In this document: piece after piece, positions 32,211 to 42,550 of the stretch
Position numbering within the stretch: the stretch's first letter is position 1
How the letters are laid out: each line of letters begins with the position of its first letter
Assembly: GCA_020809705.1 (NCBI GenBank)
Contig: CP085826.1
Coordinates: 620,001-684,000, forward strand
DNA: 64,000 nucleotides
Direction: 5' to 3'
Source of the DNA: Calonectria ilicicola
Lineage: Eukaryota > Ascomycota > Sordariomycetes > Hypocreales > Nectriaceae
Notes under the pieces: generated by a model
Database searches by the model: none
What the model was told of the DNA's origin: nothing
What the model saw: only the letters and a program-made list of their open reading frames with translations
Position numbers and translations under genes: made by a program

Positions 32211-35200
32211 CTATGGACCAGAGTGAACGAATGCAATCCAACCTGGGGGTATAAAATCATCATCTTCTTCATCTCCAACTCGGGCCTTTCGGTGTTGATT
32301 CTTCGTTGGATCTGCTTCATGAGACTGCTCGCGCCACTGATCCCGCAACTTTCGACAGGCATTATGAAGCCCCAAGCTTACCGAGTAATCCGTCATGCCG
32401 CCACTGATAATCCCCTCGTACGTGATTTTAGCTATATCTGCGCATAGCCCATCTTGGATGTTTCCCAAAGTACCAATGACGTGGCGAAAGCCGGCTGAGA
32501 TGAATGTCCCCGTCATATCAACTCCTTGGGTTGCATATCTCTGGTCCTGTAGAGAGGCCGTCCAACAGCTCGAAAGATAGGCCAGAAAAGGCTTATGATG
32601 GATGTGATGTCTTTTTTCTCTGATGTCTTTCATTAAAATTTGTCCTTCTGGTAGGGAAAGTGATGATTTCAACGGGTCTTTTGAAATCATAGCCACTCCT
32701 GCAAAGTGAAAGACTTCACAAACTGCTAGATGGTCCATGATCTCTTCAACCTTGCTAAGTTTTACTGGAGTAATACCCATGGATTCAAGAGAATCATGCA
32801 CAATCTCTATTTCTTTCCCGACGGACTTGAGATCTTGGTTGCCTGGAATCTTGTTGATACCCACAACAATTGCGTTTCGAGACATTGATAAGTTGTGAGG
32901 TACACGATTAGAAATCAAGGTTCTAATGGATTGGGTATACGATGAGATAACCCTGTCGAGAACCGAGTTAAACGAATCATCCGTGTGATACCCTGCTGCG
33001 TGAATTGGGAATCTGCAGAGGGATCCAGCCAGAATCCACCATATATGAGGCAAATGGTGATTGAGTTGAGGTTGTGTGAAGCCTAGTGCATCTAACACTG
33101 GACCGGCAATCGTGTTCCAGAGCCACTTTGACGTTCGCGAAGTGAAGATTTGAGACTCATCTTTGATGCTTTTTATCTTTTTAAGAGTCAAGTCAGGTAG
33201 AGGAAGCATTATTATACCCCCCTCTTGGTGGATTATGATAGCATCGCAACGTATTAAACTAACATTGATTAAGACGATCGGCCCGACCAATGCCGCCTGA
33301 TGTATGGCGCTCTTTGTGAGAGGAAGGAGGAAATTATCATATCCTGACAGTTGGCGAATCTCAGCGATTAATCGCTCAAATGAAATTCTTATCCTGCGAT
33401 GTTGCTGTCCCCGTAATTTCCAGGGCAACCCCTCAAGTTGAACAAGGGTGTAGGCCCCTGCTGGTTGTCCTTGCCCTAATTCGATCCGAAGGTTCATTAA
33501 CTCATTTGCCAACTCAGGGCTTTGATTTCTCAAGTCCTCCGTAGATACAGATAAGTCGGCGATAAATACTCGCCCCTGTTCGAGCAACTGGAGAATATTG
33601 ACTGGCTCTATGTCCAAGTTTGCTGCGGCAGCCGCACCATCGCAAACTAGATGCTCAATATCACTTAAGGTTTCTTCTTGATGGCGTTCTATTATCCAGT
33701 GAAGTGACAGTTGACCCTGAATCATGGCCATTACCTCGCATGAAGTCTCATACGCATCCTGCCAGCTTGAACGTATGATGCAATGTGCGACAAGGTTTCG
33801 GGCAGCATGTATCTGATCATATATAGATAGAAATCCATATTTTAGAGCTTCTCGGCGTAACCATATGGCCTCATTGAGATGCTCCATATCTCCGAATTTC
33901 GAATATTTTTTGCCCAGCTGAGAAGCTAGGTTATTTAGGTATATAGCCTTATTAGGGTGGTCACCTTGGATACTTGACACAATCTCCCTGAAAATCCTAG
34001 TTGCATTTTCCAAGTCTGTAATATCATTCGTTTTAGAATATCGAAGAGCAATCCTTGTTCCCAGACTGCTCATATAGAGTGTCCGATGTGAGTCGTCTTT
34101 GGGAGTCAATTTGACTGCTTCGCTCGTCACTTGGATGGCATTATCAAGGTCAGCGATAGTGCCTGTCGCATTGAACCTCTTACAGAGCTGAGTTGCGAGC
34201 ATTTCCATATATCCTGCTCGATAAAGGTCCTCTGGACTTGATGAATCGAGAGCCTGTCTCCCATAATTAATAGCCCTGTCAAGATCTTGCATGGCCTCAC
34301 ACTCTAGATATCTGTCGCCCAGCCAGGCTCCAAGCGCATTCAAATATCTAGCTCGCATCGGATTACGGGGAGGTGTCAACCTAAGTGACATCTCGGCCAA
34401 CGATATGGCCTCGTTTAAGTCCTTGGTGGCTTTTGTTGTAGAGTACCTATTTACAAGTCGTTCGCCTAAATTGTAAAGGAACTTTGGGTAGTTATAGTGC
34501 GTTTTTGGAGTCATATCAACTACTTGTTGAGCCATTCGTACACCGTCATCTATTTCGTGCAGATCCCCTGTTTCCAAATACTTATAGGAAGTGAGACGGG
34601 AAGACGTTGCCAATAATTCACTGAGGTCGGCATACTCTCGTGACACAAGTTCAAGTGCTCGTGATGATAATTTAATTGCGCGATACAAATAACTCTCATC
34701 TTCAGTTCTGAGAGAACGACTGCAATATTGGGTTGCAAGGGCGTTCATAAATGTGATCAAAATAGGTGATTCCTCTGGAATGGCATTGACAGCCGCCTCT
34801 GTCAAGCTTATTGCCCGGAGAAGGCTGGAGACGGCTCCATAATGAAGATATTGAGAGTAAAATATACTTCCAAGATGCCCCATCCCTTCTGCGTTATCTT
34901 TTTGAGTGGGCGGGGGGGAGTCCAATACGGTAGTTGCTGCCGAAATTGCACCCTGGAGGTGGGCCATATCCCCAGTTCGAAGAAAGTACTGGTGCGATTG
35001 AACCGCCAACTCACTCATATAAAAGCCGCAGAGGGGATTCTCCATTGGGGTCTGGGCTATTGATTCTCTCAAGGAGTCAATAGCTGCTTTGAGAAAGGTA
35101 AGATCGTCTGTCATAGAGTACTTGTGTTCAAGTTGGATTCCAAGTTGATACAGCCATTGAGGGCGCGACATATGGTGCCTGGGTGCTATTTCCAACAATC

Positions 35201-37596
35201 TTTCCAAAATTCTATAACCTTCATCCAAGTCTGATAAATCTTCTGTTTGGGAATACCTGTCCCTGAGAGCAGTGGCAAGCGTGCTCAGCCGCTCTAGATA
35301 ATCATCTCTGCCTTCTGCAGACGACTCTAGGGCTGATCTCGCTTCGCTAACAGCAATGTCCATTTTCCATTTTTCTTCATCTTTATGATAGGAATCCATC
35401 ATGTTTTTAAGGATGGTATCATTCTCGACCAAAGTATTATCTGCTCGTGGGACACGGCTCCACATGTCAACAACGTCGGATGATACTTCTGGGATATCAC
35501 TGTCGTCTGTCTTATTTCGTTCCAAGAGCTCCGGTTCAAGACCGAAGAGTCCCGACGTTGAAGAGTTTGATTCGTTGTCTTCTAAAATTTCGTCGTCCAT
35601 GAATTGCTCACTGAGCGATCTCGATCCGGTCGCTGAGACACTCAACTTGTCTGAAAAGCTTCCATCGTTATTCACTTCGGAATCATAGCCCAAAGTAGAC
35701 GAAAGACGTAACCCAAGGACCATCAGGTATTGTAGATGGGCTGCAATATGAAGTTCAACCGCAAGGGCCTTAGCCATTATTGGCTTTGAAACTTTGCCCA
35801 AGTCGGCCGGTGCTGATTCAATCTCATCATCACCATGGTCATCCTGATCCGCAAATCTTACTTGAGGTCGTTTCTTAGAACCTTTCCCTACTTCAGCAAC
35901 AGGAGTTGGGATTATTGATTCGATATTGCCAGGGCTCTGTAGCTTTGACGCGTCTTGTGAAGTATTACTCTCGACTCTGCTGTTGTGTTATTTTTCGATA
36001 TACAGGCAAAGAGGACATAAATCTCGAAGAGATGAGCCTTCTGGCACAAACTGAATGGCAGGATTTTGAGTAGCTTCTGTACCAAAAGCCGTAGCTAGCG
36101 TTGGATGTAGTATGATATTATGTCTTTCCATATCACCAAGACTGGAGAACGCGTAAGCAGTTTGACCTTCAGGCTCGACATGATTATCACAAATCCACAT
36201 TTTTTGTTTATGGATTTCTTGGGGCCAAGTTTCCATATGAGTGGATCTCATATGGTTTAGCCATTTTTCTCTGGACTCGAAGCTTGGACGAGACTGCCCA
36301 CAAGCTTCGGAAATACAAGGAAAAGGCTTTAGATCACCCCTATAATGGCGTCTGGAACGAGGTAAGCAAGTCAACACACCCTTTCAGAATCTTATGGTTT
36401 TCTGAATCCGGATCGCTTACCGACCAATATCTGACCAACCATTTGCTCCTAATATAGACCTATCAATGATTTGATGGCACCATTCGCATTCGGTGTGGGT
36501 CTCATCATGCTTAAATCGTGGCGTAGGCGGCTCATGTAACTTGTTGTCGGCTTGATAGGCGGAAAGAGTATATCTTGATTTGCCTTTTTGCAAATTTATT
36601 TCGCCCATGTTTCTTTGCAGCAAAGCTGAGTCAATCGAGGATAATGGACGATGCTGGAGCTGTTTTTGTTGCTGTTGTCGTTGGGAAGCTTTTTTGTCGC
36701 AACGTTCAGTTCCTGTAGTCGGCGTCAGGATTGGTCGCCCTGTATCTTGTGTTTGGATCCACGTTTGGGGCCGTTCTGGTTCGGGGTTTGCTTGATTGTC
36801 AAGACTACTTTGCGTATTGACCTTGGATCTGCCTTCGCTATAAGCGATGTACTCGAGTTTTGCGTATCGATCCGTGATCGTGTCGCACAACTGTATCCGC
36901 AAACTTTCGGGCGCATTAGGATATAACGCTTCTAATGCAATGAGTGTAACATCCTCTAGGTCGTCCAGATTTCGGTTCGAAATGGCATATTTCCGAGCTA
37001 ATGTTACTGCAGTGGATCTCGAGGACTGTCTAATCGCGAAAGCAAGTTTGTTCAATCTCGCAATAGAGTCGTAAATACCGTCGAGAACTAGCCGAAATGT
37101 CACTGGTGATTTTTCTGACTGATTTTCTGTTTTGTTTTCACCATGGTCTTTTAATCTTTTCAAAGCCTCAGGATTTGACACTAGACCGAGTTTAGTCACC
37201 TAAATAGAGATGGACACAGGACAACTTACAAATGTAAATATTTCGCCTGAGCATCTCCAGCAAACGGATTGCTATATCGATAACAGCTACATGTTTCCGC
37301 AATCTATGGTCGAGACATAAGTCCCAGGATTCGAAAACACATAAATATGACGTCCAAGAGATGAAAGCCTCATGACACTCGTGGAGTGATGCAGGCAGGT
37401 CGTCGAAATCGGTGAAATTGGCCTCTTTGCATTTGTCGAATAAGTCCCGGCACTCTAGTGATAGTTTTTGGATCGGCTTATTCGAATCATCTGTTGGTGA
37501 GCGGTTAATAATCCGAGTGGTTATGGTATCTGTTGTGTGGCGTCCCTTACCTGTGCTGTCTGGAGTCTCCATGCTTGATTGTTCGGTCTCTGGCAT
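32211..37596 (-). CDS. C2H2 - TPR - CHAT protein (caspase-like protease), with one in-frame TAA
   Basis: Exons 37596-37230, 37180-36421 and 36351-32211 join in phase (introns 49 and 69 nt). The N-terminal 375 residues are helical, like other fungal zinc-finger receptor-associated proteins. A zinc-finger block follows (KPFPCISEACG, WLNHMRSTH, MWICDNH, CPLC). About 700 residues of TPR units (DLDEAI, ALxLTP, ATxLxxRY patterns) precede a C-terminal CHAT domain. Its caspase-type dyad is visible: His in VFHFAG (codon 32708-32706) and Cys in LSSCWTA (codon 32567-32565). A TAA at 35990-35988 interrupts the frame between finger and TPRs, yet frame and sense continue on both sides. A 69-nt intron (36003-35935, weak sites) would remove it; otherwise the allele is split. 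It is divergent from the subtilisin gene and two genes from the gasdermin, and is a candidate gasdermin protease. Confidence 0.8.
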
Positions 37597-37989
37597 ATGC
37601 CTAGACTGTTACTGGCCTTGAAATCTCTTAAATACCCCCAGTGCAATCTGTTGAGATCAGGATAGTCGGTCTGGTAGTGAAATGTACCCCGCAAGTAAAG
37701 CTTCGATCCACACGTCAGCATCTCACGTGAATGGCTGGCTGTGAGGGGTTAACGTGACCAGGCCGTGACTGTTTCAGCCTCTCTCGACATTCAACTCTAA
37801 AATATTCTCTTCCATATCTATGAACACCCAAGTGGTCTAAAATCGCCGAACTCACACTAGTACTTGAGCTTAGAGTGGGACTTATTTGATGCGGCTGTTC
37901 TGCCCTGGCCGCCAGTGGCCAGTCAACTCGAGTCCGCATTTAACATCCAAGCTTTGATTATTACTTTACGCTATTATTCTGAGAATAAT
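37597..37989. promoter_or_regulatory. Divergent promoter between CHAT and subtilisin genes
   Basis: A 393-bp spacer between the ATGs of the two protease-type genes, transcribed away from each other. Shared control is likely. No specific operator was recognised. Confidence 0.5.
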
Positions 37990-40900
37990 ATGGCCACAAT
38001 GGTCGAGACTGGGTGTTTGGTGGCCGCAACTCCCGAACAGTTGGGCAGAGTCGAGCTCGGACCAGACCCCTCAGAGAATGTGGTAGAGTGGGACATGATC
38101 CGGAGACTTCGCACACACCACATGCGTGTTCGTCGCCGAACTCAACCAAATGCACTAGAATCTCTCGATGATATATTTAACTCCATTGAGTTAGAGAACA
38201 TAACCGCTGGCTTTGACACGGGCCTCCGCCAGATCTTGACAAAGGGCGATCTTGACACCCTAGTTGAGGATGGCCTAAAGCACCAGCCAGAAAAGGCGCA
38301 GTCTGCTCTAAAGTCTTTGTGTCTAGCCCTTGATCTGCTAGTCAAGACTGATCTACTAATTGTCGATTCAAAGGTGCAACAAAACATATACAGTAGGCAT
38401 CCCTATCCAAAATTGTTATCTTTACTACATGTTCTCGAGAAAAGTAATTGGAATTTCGAAATATGGACTGGCAAAGCACATTCTCTGTTTCGGTTGGCTT
38501 CAAAGGAAGAAATAGTCAAATCTCGCCAAATTGTTGACAATTTCAATCTTTTTTTTGCTAAAGCAGTTCAATTGCCTCCATTGGAACAACGTCAAAAGCT
38601 ACCTGACGGTCCGTTTCATCCAAGAAGTGCGTTCGGGGATCAAATGAAGCTGGCTGTGAAGCTTTTGTTTCAGAGGCTTCCATACCAGACACTAGAGGAA
38701 TGCCAAGGACATCAAGCCTTGGTAAAGCTACCGGATTGGAGAAGTATTGATTTGTGTCACACCAAGCAGAGCCCTGCTCTGGAATTGTTGATTTCTACAT
38801 GTTCAGATTCTACAAAATGGTGTAGTAGCCATTTTGACGTTCAGAAAGCAACGTAAGTCTTATTTGTTCCACAAACTGGGAAGACCGAAACTAAACGAAC
38901 AATAGAGACTCGATAGAGATGGATGACAGACAAGCATTCTGTGATGACCTTGAGGAAGCTGACCATAAGGGTCAGATATTTTACTTTATTGGTTTGGAAG
39001 ACGGCTTTTTCATCCCCCAGGAAACAAATACAAATGCTCACAAACGAGAATCTGGTCAACGTCATGAACTAAGCTCTAATTTAAAAGCTCTCATAGTGAA
39101 TGGCAGCTTCACTGAACTTGAGAGCCTAACTCTTACACAAAAGTTGAAAAAAATCCAACGCTTTGAGAGAATAGAAAAGCGGTGTCTTGCTGCACAGCTT
39201 GCTCTTAATTTATCTCTCTGTCTAGGATCAATTCATTCTCTCAATTTTCACAACTCCGATGATCTTTTTTTCCTGGATGAAAATAATAAGTGCAAACTAA
39301 ATATGGTCTATGCCCGTTTAATTACAGATCAACAAGGAAACGAGGAGATTATACATTTTGATGAGAACCTCAAAATATATGCAGACTTGGGAAGGCTGCT
39401 CTTAGAAATTGAATTTGGCGAATCCCTCGAGCAACTGAGCTCCAAAGACTTGAGCCAACAAATTTCGGATATGCTCTCTTTGTACCAGGCAGAAACATCA
39501 TTGCAAAGGCCAATGATAAATATCCAAGATATCGAGAAACGAGAAAGCTATTTGGATGCAGTCCGAGAATTGCTGGATTTTAAAAAGACATATAGAAGGA
39601 TATCCCGCAAGCTAAGAGGAAAGGTCAATGGAGTTGAGCAGATGGCACGAGAGATAATATTCACTGAGATTGCCGGAAAAGTCCGCAGTGCTATTCCGTA
39701 TATTGAAAGCTCAAACCCAGCATGCCCAAAGCCAATATCCCGTCAAGAGGAGGCGATGCGAACTTATACTAGACCTTCAATTAGCTACTGGGAGAAGACG
39801 GCCGAGGTCAATTGGAGCCCCAAATCGACGAATGTCCAAAGGTCAAAGAAAACACAGATTTATCTTTTTGATGACGTTGATAATGATGATGCGTAAGTCT
39901 TGGCTTCATCATCTCATACCCAACCACTTGATTTGTTTTCCTTAACTAAAAGATGGATCTAGGAATGCCTCAAAATCTTTCGAGTTCTTTAATAATCTAA
40001 AAAGCTTCCACGAGTCATGTGAAGAACTAGCAGAAAAAAATACACAGTGTGGAATCTGTACTCCACAAACGTATTCGTATTGCTGTTCTAGACACTGGAA
40101 TAAACAAAAGCAATGGGGGCATTGCAGGGGGGTTCATGCTCGGGCGTTTACAAGACGCGCTTTGTTATAGCTGGATTGGTAATGAATCTGCCAATATGGC
40201 AGATAATGACGGCCATGGGACAAATATCACAAATCTGCTTTTGCGAGTTGCGCCAGAGGCAGAACTCTGCATTTGCAAAGTTTTTAGTGGCAGCGAATAC
40301 AGTGTAGATGAGGCAAGCAACGTCGCAAAGGTTCAGTCAAGTATTCGTGGAATCTTTTCAATCAACTAACCCTTTCTTCATAGGCAATCACGCATGCGGT
40401 GAAAAATTGGGATGTTGACATTATCACGATGTCATTTGGCTTGAAGACGCCGGCTTGTGATGACGAGGTGCTTCAACAAGCTTTCAGCGACATTGACGAA
40501 GCAATAACAAATGCACCACGCAAAATATTCTTTGCCGCAGCAGCAAACCATGGTAGTAATGGCCCTCGGATGTTTCCTGCTTACCACCCAGATGTTATCT
40601 GCATACATGCTTCAACAGGCAAAGGAAAAGATGGCGGGATAAGCCCTCTACCAGAACCAGCCGATTTCAACTTTATGACACTTGGAATGTCCGTGGAATG
40701 TTCGGAAGGGGACCCGACTACCTGCAAGTCGGGAACATCCTACGCAGCTCCGATTGCAGCAGGCATCGCGGCCCATGTCATTTATATCACTGAATGCTTG
40801 ATGGAACTGAGAATAGCAGTTCGAAGACGGATCCGGACCGGTGCGGGCATGCGAGCCATGTTCTCTCTCATGTGCGAAGCAAACCCCAGCGAGGGATACT

Positions 40901-41010
40901 TATTTGTGGCCCCATGGGTAAAGTTATGGAAGGAGGATTGGCATCTCGATGCTGAGGTGATCCAGAGCATTGCAAGCACTATTTCAACCCACAAACAGTT
41001 GGGATTTTGA
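37990..41010 (+). CDS. Helical domain (DUF7580-like) - subtilisin S8 protein
   Basis: Exons 37990-38852 and 38906-39892 encode about 615 residues of helical, non-enzymatic sequence that resembles the N-terminal half of fungal DUF7580-S8 proteins. The C-terminal subtilisin domain is complete: Asp in IAVLDTGIN (40091), His in DGHGTN (40214), the oxyanion Asn in AAANHG (40546) and Ser in SGTSYAAP (40738). A 53-nt intron lies at 40331-40383. The link between the halves is ambiguous. A 155-nt intron (39893-40047) gives an intact frame. A 70-nt intron (39893-39962) keeps a plausible extra helix, but then needs a one-base shift at the A7 run 40034-40040. The gene ends 67 bp from the gasdermin gene, the arrangement of het-Q2/het-Q1, so it is the prime candidate activator. 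The first ATG in frame is used; an upstream exon is possible. Confidence 0.82.
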
Positions 41011-41077
41011 CATCTCAGGTGGATTCTTGCTGGTATAATCTTTTTCCATACTATTATAAAGATACCAAAACTTATAA

Positions 41078-41941
41078 TCATAGCACCCAGTCTGAGACTT
41101 CCATCCCCAACTCTTGACTATGGTTTGTGAATAATTCGTTGTCCGTAGCGATACCATCTATAACTTTAAAATCATCAGCCCATTTAACTTCGCCGCCAGT
41201 ACCCTTCTTTCGCTGCCCCTGATTGTCATCCAAGGTCGTGCCCGCGACTTTGTCGGAAGTCTGTCTGACTCCCTTTTCCCACCAAATCTTCCGAACCCGT
41301 ATGCCCAAAATGAATGGCGTTGAACCAGTAAATGCGACAGCAGCAGATTCTTCGGCATTATAACTGCCACTGCCACCTCCTGATGCCTGGCCTTGAGGGT
41401 CAGCTACTCCCATCTTACCATCAACACCTCTAGTTTTCATTGTGGCCTTTGACAATTTTGCCCCATAGGCGACCTTTAATCCTGTGACCATGTAAATTGG
41501 TATTTTTCTCTTCGTAACGTTGACAAACGAAGCAACATTGGCAGTCTCGAGACTTCTGTGCATGTATTCCTCGCTCGGGCTAAAGTATCGTGTCTGCAAG
41601 TCTTCGACTGAGAGCGTCTCGTCATCGGTTCGTTTGCGCAAGAAGCCGAGGCTGACCCCAATACTCTCGAGGCTAAATATTTTGGCCCATATGCTTCCTT
41701 CGATGGCTCGAAGTTCCTTCAGCGTGCGCGTGAAGCCATTCTTGCTGTCAGGAACGTTTTTAGGATAGATATCGTCGTCCGCAATCAGAACTTCGGATTT
41801 TAGGTTGAGTGGATGTGCAAAGCCATCGACATCGAGGTTCTTCAGGATTGATCCAAGTGTCAGATGACCATCGGGAGGTGGGAAAATGGAGAAGTCGGGA
41901 CACAGGTGGTAGGAGTGCTTTGGGCTGGTCCCGCTGGACAT
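41078..41941 (-). CDS. Gasdermin-like pore-forming protein
   Basis: Single exon, 287 residues, close in size to fungal gasdermins such as HET-Q1. No signal peptide. The pattern I match to the gasdermin N-domain is: TLGSILKNL (28-36), GFTRTL (69-74), GSIWAKIFSLESIGVSLGF (82-100), KIPIYMVTGLKVAYGA (146-161), a Gly-rich variable loop (171-198), and AFTGSTPFILGIRVRKIW (203-220), equivalent to the S-x-L-A-F-x-V strand of animal gasdermins. A charged, Gly-rich linker (about 222-252) and a short C-terminal tail of some 35 residues follow. This fits an autoinhibitory tail removed by a protease. It is convergent with the subtilisin gene (67 bp) and close to CHAT and NACHT genes. Once cleaved it would open membrane pores and kill the cell. 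The family call rests on motif pattern plus context, not on a search. Confidence 0.75.
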   Translation of the reverse strand: MSSGTSPKHSYHLCPDFSIFPPPDGHLTLGSILKNLDVDGFAHPLNLKSEVLIADDDIYPKNVPDSKNGFTRTLKELRAIEGSIWAKIFSLESIGVSLGFLRKRTDDETLSVEDLQTRYFSPSEEYMHRSLETANVASFVNVTKRKIPIYMVTGLKVAYGAKLSKATMKTRGVDGKMGVADPQGQASGGGSGSYNAEESAAVAFTGSTPFILGIRVRKIWWEKGVRQTSDKVAGTTLDDNQGQRKKGTGGEVKWADDFKVIDGIATDNELFTNHSQELGMEVSDWVL

Positions 41942-42550
41942 TTTGAGTCTAGTAGCTGTTGGGTAAAGAGTAAATTTCTGTGGACCTCACCGTCGCAGAG
42001 ACTGTCTGATATCAATCGTGATGGAGCTTGCGGATTTGCTCTTGCAAGTATTTCACTCACTGAACACGCAAAGCTTCATGTCATAAACCAGAGCAAAGCG
42101 GGGTATCAGCCACATTTCGTACTCGGGCGCCTTGTGCTGGTGCATGCGAGGCGTCCACGAACCAACCACTTATCACCACTATCATGTTGCGATTTTATTG
42201 GCTACCATGATTTTTCATTACCCCAGAGCTGATTTCCAAAAACACGATGCTTCCATTGCATCCTTGGACATATCTGGAGATGTCAATCTCATATATGAGA
42301 TTATCTTTATTAAGCTACATTCTCTTAGGTATTAAGATGGCATATCATTATAGCTAGCGAAAAAAGCTTTTTTCTCTAATATAACGAAGCGTTGCTTAAT
42401 AAGTCAAATACTATAATCATTTTGAGCTTTGTGTTCATCATAGTTATGGGGGCAACGAACCTAGAACCGCGCTAAGTCTCAGTCGAATGATGACCCATGT
42501 CTTTGGATGATCATCCATCAAATATTTGGAATTAATATTTCTTCAGCTTG
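41942..42550. other. Gasdermin promoter region / receptor 3' flank
   Basis: About 600 bp, AT-rich near 42280-42430. No gene seen. It should hold the gasdermin promoter. Confidence 0.6.

Noticed and set aside
37181..37229. Possible frameshift between the first two exons of the CHAT gene
   Set aside because: A 49-nt intron with a GTAAGT donor and a CTAAA-type branch, ending CTAG, restores frame exactly; the nearer TTTAG would give a 30-nt intron and a stop.
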